Notes: generated by a model from the letters alone, not told the origin. 64,000 bases of DNA from Pontederia crassipes (GCA_030549335.1 JAUKPH010000017.1:11183501-11247500), one strand, 5' to 3'. Shown: positions 12,408 through 24,915, counted from the first letter of the stretch. Numbers and translations are program-made.

Positions 12408-12815
12408 ATGGCGATCAAGGCCACGTCTGCAGCCGTCCTCTTCCTCGCCTTCAACCTCACGTTCTTCACCCTCACCAGCGCCTGCGGCAACGGCTGCCCC
12501 ACGCCGAAGCCCACCCCGACGCCGGCCACTCCGACGCCTTCCCGCAAGGGCAAGTGCCCCATCGACGCCCTGAAGCTGTCGGCGTGCGCCAACGTGCTCA
12601 ACGGCCTGATCAACGTGGGCGTCGGCAAGTTCCCGAAGCAGCCCTGCGACTGCTGCACCATCATCGACGGCCTGCTGGACCTGGAGGCCGCCGTGTGCCT
12701 CTGCACCGCCATCAAGGGCAACGTGCTCGGCATCAACCTCAACATCCCCGTCGACCTCAGCCTCGTCCTCAACTACTGCGGCAAGTCTGCGCCCAAGGAG
12801 TTCCAGTGCTTCTAA
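12408..12815 (+). CDS. HyPRP copy A: secreted hybrid proline-rich, eight-cysteine-motif protein (135 aa)
   Basis: Intronless. Residues 1-25 form a signal peptide (hydrophobic [11 protein letters not shown] core, cut near SA|CG). A short proline/threonine spacer (about 31-45, [14 protein letters not shown]-like) follows. Then comes the hydrophobic-seed eight-cysteine domain: C50, C60, C82-C83, C97-x-C99, C124, C134, with extra cysteines C26, C30 and C80. The family (pEARLI1 / 14-kDa DC1.2-like) consists of secreted cell-wall or membrane-associated proteins linked to stress, cold and defence; the molecular role is not settled. GC content is far above the surroundings. It differs from copy B by T6S only. 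A TATA box and short leader precede it; the 3' flank resembles that of C and D over about 50 bp. Family call is firm, exact role unknown. Confidence 0.93.
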   Translation: MAIKATSAAVLFLAFNLTFFTLTSACGNGCPTPKPTPTPATPTPSRKGKCPIDALKLSACANVLNGLINVGVGKFPKQPCDCCTIIDGLLDLEAAVCLCTAIKGNVLGINLNIPVDLSLVLNYCGKSAPKEFQCF

Positions 12816-15539
12816 GCGCCCGCTCTCGCAATTAATGCCTGCCATTGAGCTTGTCGTCTGCATGCAGCCTGTTGTTGCATGCATGTCCCTATCTTCTGTG
12901 TTTAATTAATGTTTCGTTCTTATGTTCGAGTTCTTTTCTCTTCTTCTGCATCTTCGTATGCATGGAGAGAAAGCATTCATCGTTCGTCGTTGATGATTAT
13001 TAATTAAATTAATTATCCTTCTAAATCGTTAAGTGAGAACTGTGCACTTCCTTTTCTAATGTTATATAGGGGAGCCTTAATTATGATTATAAATCGTATA
13101 AGCACATGTAATATTATAAATATAATAAATAATGGAGTACAGTAAAACCTATACTTTACCTCAAAAAAATTCGGTATTTACATGAGTTTAGCTTACCCGT
13201 TCATTTATTTACCTCATTTAACATATCTCAATCAGTAGATCACAGTTGCAGGCACATACCGATTTGATATGTACCGAAAAATATGACGAAACAGATTACA
13301 CACACACACACAAATATATTCAAATTATATAAGCAAATATAACTGTAAGTAAATACTCGCTACTTGTACGTCTAAAATATGATAATTAATAGATAAACCT
13401 TTAAATATACCATTTTTTTAATGAAAAAAGTTGCATTCTCATTGATCCCCGCATGCCTCTGAACTTGCATTTTATGTGTGTAGTTGTGCGACTTAATCTC
13501 TTAATTAATATATAGGTTTGATAAAGTATTAAAATTTGAAGGGAATCTTTTTGTGAATCCATAATTAGCCAACCACATACGAGTGAAAAATGGAGACTAT
13601 CAAACCTTCCACTGACGATAATTAGGGTTTGTTTGAGTTGAACAGCATAAATGCGTGTACAACCACATACGATTCAAGGTTAAATAATACTACCCATGAA
13701 GGTGAAAATTAAGAAAAGTTTGCACAGACTGCATGAGTACGACGATGGGCTACAGGTCTTGTCGATTAATTACATTAATTGTAATTAATTAAGCATCAAC
13801 TTTTATATGCGTGATGAAATATTAGTTGATTTCCAAGAGAAAAATTAAAGTTAGAGATTAAGTGAAAATTTTCCGCGGAAATCTTTTCTCTCTTTTAGTC
13901 TCATCTAATTATTTTTATTATATTGCTATCGTTATTCTATGTAACAGACGCTTTTCAAAATACGATACTTCTGCAACTATTAATTTAATGTTTCCTCGCT
14001 ATATTTTTGTTTCTCTCTTCACCGAATTGATCAAGAAAGAAACCGAGTTATTAATTTCAATATTGTGAGCAATATTTATTTAGATATGCTAACAATTACA
14101 GTTCATTAATATCTCTTGAAGTTTTACTCAGTTTTCTTTTTTAAAAAAATCATTAAAGCTGCTTTCTCTATAAAAAATTGGATATGTAAAGCATTTGATG
14201 TAGAACGGATGTAGAGCATTAGTTTTAATTATTAAACTAATAAAATAATTATATATTAATTTTAAATATATGTTAAATAATAAAGATAACTAAGATCAAT
14301 AACATCAGATTATTCGATCATCATGATCAAGCCACATTAACAAATATGATTAATTCAACAGTTATAATTTATTTAACTTTAGATGATATATTTTTATTAT
14401 TAAATTATCCAAATAAATATATATTTTTCATCTAAAAAGTATATAATTAATTTGATGATTAATTAAAATTATTAAATTAATTAAATAATAAAAAATAAGC
14501 GTTCTACATTGAGGTGTAGAGCGGGGTGCTCTACATACTCATTAATCCCACAATTAAATACAGGTCGATCAAGAGATCTACCTGAATCTGTTAGGATTCG
14601 AGTATGAGGGCGTGAATCTTTCGTGATTAATCGGACTTAAGACTTAGAAAATTTATTAACTACCAATGTTATTGTATATAATCAAACTTAACACCAAATC
14701 GGTGCTGCGATCTCAAAGGAATTTGATAGGATTTAACTAAATTTTATTAAAATAATACTATTTATTAACAATAAAATCCTTTAAACATAATACATTAGTT
14801 TCAAATTCTACACAAACAATTAATAATTATACACTTGAAATTAGAAGGCAATCCAATTAATAATTTCTATTAATCATTATATGTTAATTATGAGTATAAG
14901 AGTACTCTAATGTGTTCCAAATCATTAAATATTTGCAATATCGCAAGAGTGGTCAAACATATATTCCTGGAACCTTGATCTAAGATGAAAAGGTAAAGAC
15001 ATATCCTCAGAAATAAAAAAAACGTCGATCTAATTCTCTTGGCATAAAGCCACCGAGGCAATTCCAATCATCTCAAAGACTTCACACCCTGAATCATCGA
15101 CTGGATTCTTTAGGGCGTCAAATTACATTTTGGGCATCGTTTTTCACATAAACACAGAGATTACTTCTGTGAGAGTGAAAAAATTAAAGCCAGATTTCCA
15201 ATTGGGGGATTCTCGAGGGTTGATGATAGCCAATCCGATCCAGTTGCAATTGCAATTCCAATTTTTGATATTAACTCGAACGGAATCTGGTTTACGACAG
15301 TCGATCCGGTCGGGTTTTAAATTTTTAATAACGTTGCTAACTATGTAGTGGTTCCTTGCGGAATGTTCCTTAACTTCATTTATATTGCTATGATTTCCCA
15401 GATTTCCTGAGCATCGATCAGTCAAACTAGCTATCCAACTGCTGAGGGAATTGGTTATATTTGCCGATTAGGAGTAAACATAAATATATATACATAATAT
15501 AGTTTCTAAAAGTTTTTCATTACTTCAGCAAAATATAAG
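12816..15539. other. Downstream region of copy A, AT-rich
   Basis: The first ~50 bp resemble the 3' flanks of copies C and D. About 13200-13860 aligns by eye with 16990-17650, marking an old duplication of the copy-A 3' flank. The rest has no gene I can support. Confidence 0.5.
14195..14540. repeat. Possible AT-rich MITE-like inverted repeat
   Basis: Left-side blocks GATGTAGAAC and GATGTAGAGCA recur in inverted order at the right side (TGCTCTACATAC and GCGTTCTACATT), enclosing very AT-rich DNA. The ends are imperfect and no clear TSD was found, so this is tentative. Confidence 0.3.
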
Positions 15540-16280
15540 ATAGTTAAAACCTCCATATCCTTGCGTTAAACTTAACGTGGATGGCTCCTTTACTGGAGCT
15601 AACCACGACGGGAGAGCAGGAATCATTATCCGATCTCATTCTCGTCATTTTCTCTTTGAGGTGCTGTAAAGTGTTGCGCGGCTTCGGTGCTTGAGTTTGA
15701 GGCTTGAGGTCTTTTGACAGGATCGGGGATTATTTGGTAGAGGAACAAAATAATGATTAGCCTCTTGTTCCTATTTTTCATCCAAATGCTATTTTGAATA
15801 TTGCATGTGTCCACTTTCAATGATTGCAGTTGAACAACAAAAAATAGATATAGAAATATTCTTGCCTCCTAGAACTTTGTTGCTCCCATTTTATTCTTAT
15901 CATGAGAACATTTTAGGGTCAAAAATTTTTGTTCCACTATTATTCCTGACACAACCAAACAACCCCGAAAGTATCTTCATATGGGACTCACATCCATCAT
16001 CATCGAATTTGACTCGGCAAATCTTGTGCAAATCATCAACGAAACATCCGCTACCCCGTGGCATGTTAGAGGCATGATCAATGACATTAAGACTTTATTG
16101 CTTGATTTTGATTACTAACGACTTATACACTGCTTCCGGTAAACCAACCGGACAGCTAATCTTTTGGCGAACCTTGGTCGTACTTCTGCTTACGATCTTT
16201 TTTAGGAGAAGTATTTTGTACCGAAACTCTTCTAGTTTACTTATTAATAAATGACAAGCTTCTTTTTTAAAAAAAAAAAA
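15540..16280 (+). pseudogene. RNase H-like fragment (LINE-derived or retrocopied), interrupted, with poly(A)
   Basis: From about 15553 the frame reads KLNVDGSFTGANHDGRAGII, the start of an RNase H fold (RVT_3 type) as found at the C-terminus of plant L1-like LINEs and in stand-alone genes. It is broken after about 15657 and resumes near 15990 (DSANLVQIINETSA, then a stretch ending NLLANLG) with several stops. A poly(A) run at 16268-16279 closes it. The ~300-bp gap (15730-15962) has GGAACAAAAT-type inverted ends and may be a MITE. No function remains. Confidence 0.6.
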
Positions 16281-17206
16281 GTCAGATCAGCAAACTTTAT
16301 ATTCTTCATGATCCAATTCAATCATTCATATAGCCGTTAAGTCCTCACTCATAAGCCATATATAGGTATAAATAATATATGTGTAACATTTTCCATATAT
16401 AACTATTCGATCATTAATATCAGAAAATACACAGAAATATATGAAAGAAGACATAAACCTTCCATAAGCAATGATTCCATTCAATAAGGTATAATTAATT
16501 TAATACAATCAGACAAATAAACACATGCAGTGCACAGTAACTCCCCTGCCTTGCCAGCTACCCGTGCTAGCTCTTGCTTCAGGGTCCAGAGAGCTAGCAC
16601 AATTACAAAACCAAGGAGATCCCATGCAGATTTAAAGATTTTTAAACGATTAAAGAATAAAAAACATATGGGAATCAATACAACCACGAGAGAGAGAGAG
16701 AGAGAATCGTATCGGTGCATGGCCTTGTTGGATCTTGACGTATTCACTGTTTCTTTGATATGATTCATTCATTGGAGTCGTTAATGATCATTAGTTAAGT
16801 AAATTGCTCTTCTCAATCGATCACTAAAGTCCCTTTATTTTCTTAAGGTGTTGGGTGGACCATAAGATAAATACTGAGTTATTAGATAACATAAATGACG
16901 AACTATGATTAACAATAAAAATTATTTTTAATTCAATTTTGTTTTAAAAGTTTATTGACATGATTTAGTTTATAAGCTTATACCTTGTGCATATGGAGCA
17001 ATTAAAAGATCACAGCTGCGGGCATGCTTGTCTATCTTCTATGTGCGTACTGTTTAAGGTGACGAAACAAAATCTTATATATACCAATTAATAAAACATA
17101 ATTTTACGTAAGTAAACTTAATACTTGTACGTGGCGTCTCATAGACAAGTTTTTAATTTTTTATCTTTTCAGTGTAAAATTACATTTTCATCGATCCCTG
17201 CATTTG

Positions 17207-17248
<42 letters not shown>

Positions 17249-17667
17249 TTGATAATTAGGTATTAGAACTTTTAGATTTTCTTTGTGTGAATTCATAATT
17301 AGCTAACCAGATGGAAACTAATTAATAATTTCCGCAGATAACAAAATGGAAACTATTGATCTTTAGTTTCACCAACGATAATTAATTAATGAATAATCTC
17401 TGAATTTGCTTGACTTGAAAGGCATAAATGTTCAAGGTTAAATAATTAATATTGCACAGGACGCTGAAAATATACAGGTTAACTGAACATGCTTCATATA
17501 TAGGCCGCAAGTCTTGTCAGATTTCGGTGGATGAACAGCGGCCGAGGAAAAAGAAAACGAGAGAGCTTTGAGGGGAAAAAAATTATTTGCAAGTTCGATA
17601 AGATGACGAACTTTCACACAGTAGCTTTTAATAATTTTGTAATCAATCTTTAACATTTGAATCTTAC
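16281..17667. repeat. Rearranged relic of HyPRP-gene flanks without the gene
   Basis: 16281-16790 aligns by eye with the 3' flank of copy B (19206-19640); both contain AAACACATGCA, GCACAGT and CAAGGA in order. 16990-17650 aligns with the 3' flank of copy A (13200-13860). The coding sequence expected between them is missing. A (TA)n run lies at 17210-17245. Confidence 0.5.
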
Positions 17668-17683
17668 TCTTTATTTTGGATGA

Positions 17684-18804
17684 TGGAGAAGTATCGAAGT
17701 AGGAGAAGAGACTTACATATGACTTTCATTGACTTAGAGAAGGCGTATGATCGGGTACCAAGGGATGTACTTTGGAAAGCCTTGCAAAAGAAGAGGGTGA
17801 GTGTTGCCTACATTAAGGTAATACAAGATATGTACGATAGGGCATTGACTAGGGTTAGGACACCCGGAGGTAAGACAGATGAATTTCCTATAGGAATTGG
17901 CCTACATCAAGGATCAGTTTTAAGTCTGTATCTATTTAACTTAGTTATCGATGTTATAACCGAGAGTATCACAGAGGAGGTACCTAAGTGCATGCTATTT
18001 GCGGATGATATAGTACTTTTAGCGGATTCAAGAGAAGAAATTAATACAAAATTGGAAATATGGAGAAATATGTTGGAGTCAAAGGGTTTTCGTTTAAGTA
18101 GGAATAAAACAGAATATATGCATAGCAATTTCACAAATAAACAACTTAGAGACGATTTGAAAGTTAGGCTAGGGGAGGATATTATTCCTCAAGTGACAAA
18201 ATTTAAATATTTATGATCAATTGTAAGACAAGATGGTGAGATTGATGACGATGTTAATCATAGAATTCAAGCTGGTTGGTGTAAGTGGAGGAAAGCCACT
18301 GGAGTTCTTTGTGATAAAAAAGTACCCAATAAAATTAAAGGAAAATTCTATCGTACTGCTATAAGATCAGCAGTGTTATATGGTAGTGAATGTTGGGCTA
18401 TGAAGGGACAACATGAACGTAAAGTTGGGGTAGCCGAAATGAGGATGTTGAGATGGATGTGTGGTCATACAAGATTAGATAAGATTAGGAATGACCATAT
18501 ACGTGAACGAGTCGGAGTGGCTCCTATTAGTGAGAAAATGCTAGAGAATCGTTTGAGATGGTTTGGTCATGTTCAGAGAAGACAATTAGATGCGTCAGTA
18601 AGAAGAGTAGATCAAATAATATGGAGTCCGATTAAAAGAGGGAGAGGGAGGTCAAGACGGACACTTGGCGAACTAATAGAGCAAGATCTATTGGTGAATA
18701 ATATACCGAAAAGTTTGGTTACTAATAGAGCGGAATGACGTCGTATGATCCATGTAGCCGATCCCACCTAGTGGGATAAGACTTTGTTGTTGTTGTCGTC
18801 GTCG
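17684..18804 (+). mobile_element. 5'-truncated RTE-type LINE (1,121 bp) with 16-bp TSD
   Basis: One frame codes for the second half of a reverse transcriptase: TFIDLEKAYDRVPRDVLW, then LHQGSVLS, the catalytic FADDIVLL (near 17998-18021) and the typical C-terminal stretch with MLYGSECWA. The 3' end is TTG/TCG repeats. The 16-bp TSD TCTTTATTTTGGATGA is perfect at 17668-17683 and 18805-18820. The frame is broken only by TGA at 18214-18216 and TGA at 18736-18738, so the insert is fairly young but dead. The last ~80 bp are shared with the SINE-like elements here, making this LINE family their likely mobilising partner. Confidence 0.92.
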
Positions 18805-18972
18805 TCTTTATTTTGGATGAACAATAGCAATTATGAGTATGAAGGAGAATTTGATTTCTCGATCACGTTATTGCATGGAAGTCCAGTTTTGATCTTTTTC
18901 TATATTTTTATCTATAAATCAAATATAATGGAAATTTCTTTAGCAGATCAACGTGAACCTTCTTTTTAATTG

Positions 18973-18974
<2 letters not shown>

Positions 18975-19038
<64 letters not shown>
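18975..19038. repeat. (AT)n microsatellite
   Basis: About 32 AT units lie in the 3' flank of HyPRP copy B. Confidence 0.95.
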
Positions 19039-19042
<4 letters not shown>

Positions 19043-19705
19043 TTGCTGTGATCTGCGTAAAATTATAGTTCATTGCCTAAAAGCGTAGGTTGAACATAAT
19101 GACAGATACACAGTTCGATCTCGATATCTACCTGTATATGCACAATCTGTTTCGTAAAATTATTGCTATTTTAAGTTTTTAATTTAGTAAGATAATAAAG
19201 AACCTGAAGTACGTGAGCCAGATCAACAAGCTGTCTATATATTCCATATCCAATTCAATCAAACTCCACGCTCAATAATTCATGCAGCCACACCAAGTAC
19301 TCACCAATATCTAACACATATCCCATCATTGATAGCAGAAAATACAAAATATATATATAAACCAAGACATAACCCTGCCATGAACAATAACTTCTCAATA
19401 AAGAATAATTAATTCAATACAAGCAGACAATTAAACACATGCACTGCACAGTGACCACAGCCCAGATACTCGTACTCTTGCTTCTGTTTGCTGCAGAGCG
19501 CAGAGAGCACGATTACAAAAGCAAGGACATCCATGCAGAAGGCAGAAGGTTACAGGGAAGATTAAAAAAAAAAACATGAGGACATCAACACAACAAATTA
19601 ACACCGGAGGATGAAACTGATAAAGAGTGATCGATCGACCACTAATCAGCAATAGAAATCATGCGTGCATGCATGGCCAATTACTTGGGGTGCCGGCGAG
19701 AGCGC

Positions 19706-20113
19706 TTAGAAGCACTGGAACTCCTTGGGCGCGGACTTGCCGCAGTAGTTGAGGACGAGGCTGAGGTCGACGGGGATGTTGAGGTTGATGCCGAGCACGT
19801 TGCCCTTGATGGCGGTGCAGAGGCACACGGCGGCCTCCAGGTCCAGCAGGCCGTCGATGATGGTGCAGCAGTCGCAGGGCTGCTTGGGGAACTTGCCGAC
19901 GCCCACGTTGATCAGGCCGTTGAGCACGTTGGCGCACGCCGACAGCTTCAGGGCGTCGATGGGGCACTTGCCCTTGCGGGAAGGCGTCGGGGTGGCCGGC
20001 GTCGGGGTGGGCTTCGGCGTGGGGCAGCCGTTGCCGCAGGCGCTGGTGAGGGTGAAGAAAGTGAGGTTGAAGGCGAGGAAGAGGACGGCTGCTGATGAGG
20101 CCTTGATCGCCAT
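19706..20113 (-). CDS. HyPRP copy B: secreted eight-cysteine-motif protein (135 aa)
   Basis: The intact minus-strand frame has the same layout as copy A: signal peptide 1-25, short Pro/Thr spacer, and eight-cysteine domain with CDCC, CLC, NYC and FQC. Compared with A the protein differs only by S6 for T6, with a few silent changes. Yet its 3' flank diverges right after the stop and does not match A, C or D, while its 5' flank matches C and D. This mosaic suggests exchange of coding sequence between copies. Its upstream segment has a direct equivalent at 37.5-39.5 kb. Likely a cell-wall protein; the precise role is unknown. Confidence 0.93.
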   Translation of the reverse strand: MAIKASSAAVLFLAFNLTFFTLTSACGNGCPTPKPTPTPATPTPSRKGKCPIDALKLSACANVLNGLINVGVGKFPKQPCDCCTIIDGLLDLEAAVCLCTAIKGNVLGINLNIPVDLSLVLNYCGKSAPKEFQCF

Positions 20114-20215
20114 GGCTTATGTATATGTATAGAAGATAGCAAAGCAAGCACCTGGTACTAGTATGAGTGCAGTGTGCTCGGTGCTTGTGATGCATGGCTT
20201 GGTGTTAGTGCGAGG

Positions 20216-20223
20216 TATATATA
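20216..20223 (-). promoter_or_regulatory. TATA box of HyPRP copy B
   Basis: TATATATA (minus strand CTATATATACC) lies about 100 bp before the ATG and is kept at the same place in copies C and D. Confidence 0.7.
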
Positions 20224-21587
20224 GAGCAAAGGAAGCATGACAACTGGGGTTATAATACAAATATCGAGTTGTAGGAAAGATGCAAAAGACAGAGATGAGA
20301 GCTGGCGAAACCAAGAGAGGATACGTCCATGCATGGCGCGGAGCAGCTTAAAAGCCGGCAATTATTTGAACGGTGATCTGGAGGAGCACTCCAAGTTGTA
20401 TGATCCCCATTTTTATAACAAAGAACATAATGTAATATATAACGTAAGAATATAGTAAAGTTAAAAAATTTGGAGGAAAAGACATATATAAAAAATGATT
20501 GCATATATATATATATATATATTCATATAATTAATAGAGGTTAAGAAAGCAAAACAACCGTTAGAGGTGGGCACATTTGATGTGATCTTCCTTTATGGAG
20601 CATTAAGTTAATTTTAAGTTAATCTTCGCTAATAAGGTTCATCCATACCTCATAAAATGTATATATGGAGGCCCCGGCCCCCCACGAACGTGTGTGTGTG
20701 AGGCAGTTGGACTTTTTGAAACAAATATTGTGCATACATTAGAAACAATGAGAGAGATTTATTACCGAGGGTCGAGTGCAGTGGTAAATAATAGGTAAAG
20801 TTTTAAATTCGAGTTCTTTTAATGTCCTCATATATTTCTGTTGAAAGTTTCACTATCAGGTATATGATGTTCGACGATTTTATCAGATTAGTTGAGATCG
20901 GTGATTAATCGACTTTTACTCTATGAACAATACGTATAATCGTTAACGTCGCACGAGTTAAGTCGTCAGTATTACTTACCAAACACCGGGTTGGCAATCC
21001 AAAAAAAGAGCTAGATTTGATTAATCAACATGAAATTTTATATAGAATGTAATTAATTTAGGTATATATGCATTTGTATGTTTCTCCGGCTGCAAGCATA
21101 TTTATGTAGGAGGCAATTCATGAAATTATACTACAGATTCGTTCTTAATTTCTGCGCAATTTCGTACCAACAGTTATGGATTATAGAAATGAGGGAAAAG
21201 ATTACTCGATCCACTGTATATCCAACTTGATCATTGGAACATGTCGTGCATGGACCAAGCTAGGAAATGGAAGCAATGGCACTGAGTTCATAAAAGTTGT
21301 CTGATATGAAGCAAATAGCAATTTAGTTTGTAATATAATAGACGCTAAAGTGCTTCTTTAAAAGATTCGTTCAAAAGGTTATAATTCAGAGCTACATTAG
21401 ATTTATTATTATTATAAAATATGCTAAATTAAATGGGCGTGAAACACTCGTAAAATAAAGAATTTCACTGTAGAATGCCTATCATCACCCCTTGTTCTTG
21501 CATCAAAGGCTGAGAAGAAATGATTACCTTCTCCTTACAAGTCGACCACCGTCGAGCACTTCGCTAATGCTCATTGAGTCCCACATC
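20224..21587. repeat. Duplicated upstream segment of copy B
   Basis: This non-coding stretch aligns closely by eye with 37588-39287 (upstream of copy C) and in part with 48126-49640 (upstream of copy D). Shared landmarks include GGAGGCCCCGGCCCCCCACG (20671-20690 and 38133-38152) and AACATGTCGTGCATGGACCA. It ends where the Ty3/gypsy element is inserted. Confidence 0.8.
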
Positions 21588-23676
21588 TGTAACAACTAAA
21601 AAAAAGCAAATCAAGTTGAAACGGCCAACTAAAAAGAGGGACAGAAAAATTAGCACATAATTCTAGAATTCGTGGGATATAAATAAGTATGGCATTAATG
21701 GAGAGAATAAAGACCATTATGAGAGAATAAAAGAAAAATTAGATAGGAAAGAGAAGAAAAGATAATGACCTAAAGTTTACATAAGCAACACACATTCGTG
21801 AGCAAACAATTTCATTTTTGGAGAGAGAAAGAGGACATATCATCTGGATCTAGTAAAGGCAAGTCGAACGAGAACGGCCAGAGAGGCAACAACGGTGCAG
21901 GGAGAACGAGACAGGGGCGACGAGAGAACAAGGAGGGTGCAGTCAATAGTTTTTGACGAATCAAAATAAGGACAAACATGTGAAGAGGTGGGTGAACTAA
22001 AATCACCTGGCACGACTTTGAATAGATCTAATGAAAAGTTACGAAGATCTAATGAAAAAATGCAGGAACGGTCATGTTGTTCCTTCTAATTACATAATTG
22101 TCGATTGTTTGTTTGAAGAATTCGATTAGTATTGTGTTGATCTTCCTAGATGAGTGCTATGATGTAGAAACTATGTTGTTATGTTACTCTGTTAACGCTT
22201 AATGCATTTCATGACTGAAATCGGTCGGGAAGCCTCCGTCGTCACGATCGTGCCATCCTTTTGGCACGCCTGTGCCACCTCCGTTACGGCCGTGCTACCC
22301 CACTGACATGCCCGTGTGATAATCGAATAGTCAGCAGAACCGTTAACTTCAAAATCGGTCCACCGACTCATTGGATCGGTTGACGGCCCTCATGATCAAG
22401 CACGCTTGTGCCACCCCTCTGGTACGATCATGCCATACCTTGGTTGTATGCCTATAAACCGGTCGATTGACCTGCTTAATCGGTCAATCACTTTCATACT
22501 TGATCACAGTCGTGCCATCTTCCATCATATCGGTCGACCGATCCATCTGTTGATCGCCCTCGAGCTCAAGCACGCCCATGCCATCATACAGGCACGCCCG
22601 TGCCAATGTCCCTATGCTACACCGCACACCCGTCACATACTAGGCACAACCGTGCTATCCCCATAAGCACGGCCGTGCCGGTAGTCTGTCACGGCCATTC
22701 CAAGCTATAGAACCCCCCCCCCCCCCATTACATTCATCCATTTCCCTTGATTATGGTTTGAACATTATCTATTTGACTTATTATTATAATTGATTTTAAT
22801 GTCATGTCCTCACTAAGATCCATACCTGACTTCTAAGCATGATTCAAGATTGATAAATACGGATAAGTAAAGCAAGCATACTTCAAGATTAAGAAGTTTG
22901 GATAAGTAAAGCAAGCATGAACATCAAGTCAAGTATCGTTATGACATAATTATCAAGCGTACTATTGATTCCAAGTTTAGCCTGTATCTTCTGATTCCAT
23001 TGATTATTGATATTCATCGATTTCTTCATGTTATGACTTATGACGATCTTATGATCCATCTGTTCAATATAAGTACATTGCTCTAATTTTGATTTAAGTT
23101 ATTCAAAGTTATGCATTGTATATTCCATTGGTTCCCCACTAGGCCGTAAAACTTATAGGAGGACCTCCTCCCCTACGTTTGATTTTCACAGGGTTAGGTC
23201 AATATTTTGAGATTGAAAATGCTAGTTCTTTTGAGAATTTTTATGGTTAACTTGGACTGAGAAAACGAAAATAAAGTTAAACTGCCATTTGTCCATATTT
23301 CTAGAAAAAGTGTTCCTCTTCTGAATGAAATTCAATGGGGTCCATAGAAACCATATGGTGTTCAGTAGATGTGCTGTGACAGAGCTCTGGCGACGATAAG
23401 CACATGAACCAAAGGGCCTTATTATTTATTTATGTTCCTTTCGCATTGCAAATTGATGTACTTATTATGATATCATTATGTGAAGACCAAGTAGTGACTC
23501 TTTAATTCCATACCATTTATTACCTTACGTATTTCTTAGTTATTCTATCTTTTTATTTAATGATGTATTATGATGTTTGACCGAGTCTTGGTCAATATAA
23601 TGGTCAATGCCATAGCGTTTGTTGCATTTTTAAGTTGATCTTCGTCGCGTGGTGTTGGTCGATTTGGGGTGTTACA
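21588..23676 (+). repeat. 5' LTR of the 21.6-kb element
   Basis: Begins TGTAACAACT and ends GGTGTTACA (2,089 bp). ATATAAATA near 21676 could be the TATA box. GC-rich palindromic words (GCACGGCCGTGC near 22669, GTCGACC types) cluster at 22215-22690, and a C17-like run lies near 22710. About 150 bp at 23197-23350 are absent from the 3' LTR. Confidence 0.88.
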
Positions 23677-23680
23677 TTTA

Positions 23681-23692
23681 TGGTATCAGAGC
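23681..23692 (+). other. Primer-binding site (initiator tRNA-Met type)
   Basis: TGGTATCAGAGC lies four bases after the 5' LTR end, matching the usual plant Ty3/gypsy primer site for initiator methionine tRNA. Confidence 0.85.
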
Positions 23693-24559
23693 CTAAAGTT
23701 GAGACTCTCTTGATGTCCTATTGTATAAGATAGTATGGTAATTATTTATGTGCTTTCGCCGAGCAGTCGTCACATCCTCCACCGTAAAGTACAAGTAAGA
23801 TCTTTCTTGCTTTATGCTACTCTTTATTGATCTATTGATACATATTTTATATGTGGTTTATTTCTAAGGAGCTTATTTTGTGTGGTAGAAATCAACCTAA
23901 ATGGTACTAGTGATTATACAAAAAGGGTCATAAAAGTTATGATAAGTAACAAACATGTGGATAATTATTACCTACATGAAGAATCAATTTTAGAAATATT
24001 TAAAGAATAAAATATAAGAAATGTTTTTGTATCTTATAATTCATATTTTTCATCTCTTCCATAATCGTCCTATTCACGGACTTCTTCTACTGACTGCAGT
24101 AGTACGAAGAGAAAAATGAGTAGGCATATCAGTTGCAAAGAATGTAGATGTGTGAGAGAAAGGAGGGAATTATAAGAATAAATAAAAGATTCGTCTCACA
24201 CAACAAGTAGGTGTGAGATAGTTCCAATTAGTTGAAGTGAAATTATATGAAACCAAGCATGTCTAAGTTATGATTTACTGTTATGACTTATATGTTCCAT
24301 TGGTTTAACAAGATAGGGGTTTAATGAATTATCTTATATGTTTATATTGATAAGTATGAACTCGTAGTGTTCGTTGTGCCTTAAGACCTCATATGGACTC
24401 TAATCAAATCCTAATCGAATCCTCTAATTTATTAATCCTCTGTCCATTCGATTTATTATCGATTGAAATGAATTTAAAGAAGAGTCAGAGCTCTGCTCAA
24501 TATGGCCTTGATCGATCTACAGGTCGAAAAAGAGGTCCACTATAATGGGGGAAAGTTAT

Positions 24560-24915
24560 GTCAGACTAAAGAGATATCATCTCCTTTGAGGGATGTTTCG
24601 GCTTAGTACGAAGTTTATCCTCACTTATGTTATGACCTAGAGCGAGGTCATCTCCTTCGACGGATGTTTTCGCCTAGTGCGAAGTTTATCCTCACTTATA
24701 TTATGACCTAAAGCGATGTCATCTCCTCCGAGGGATGTTTTCGCCTAGTGCGAGATTTATCTTCACTTATGTTATCGCCTAGTGCGAGGTCATTTCCTCT
24801 GAGGAATGTTTTTGGCTAGTGCGAGGTTATCCTCATCTTTACGGATGTTGCCGCCTAGTGCGAGATCATCCACACCCTTACAAATGTTTCTGCCTTGCGC
24901 AAGGTCATCTTACCC
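24560..24915 (+). repeat. Degenerate ~65-75-bp tandem repeats inside the element
   Basis: Five to six imperfect units share the words CGCCTAGTGCGAGGTCATC, CTCCTCCGAGGGATGTTT and TTATCCTCACTTATGTTATG. They lie in the non-coding interior where gag would be expected. Confidence 0.7.

Noticed and set aside
19661-20095. Long open frames antisense or out of frame over the HyPRP genes (also at 12402-12884, 37018-37504, 47543-48097)
   Set aside because: They recur at every HyPRP copy only because the genes are GC-rich and nearly identical; no known domain, and the sense frames explain the sequence fully.
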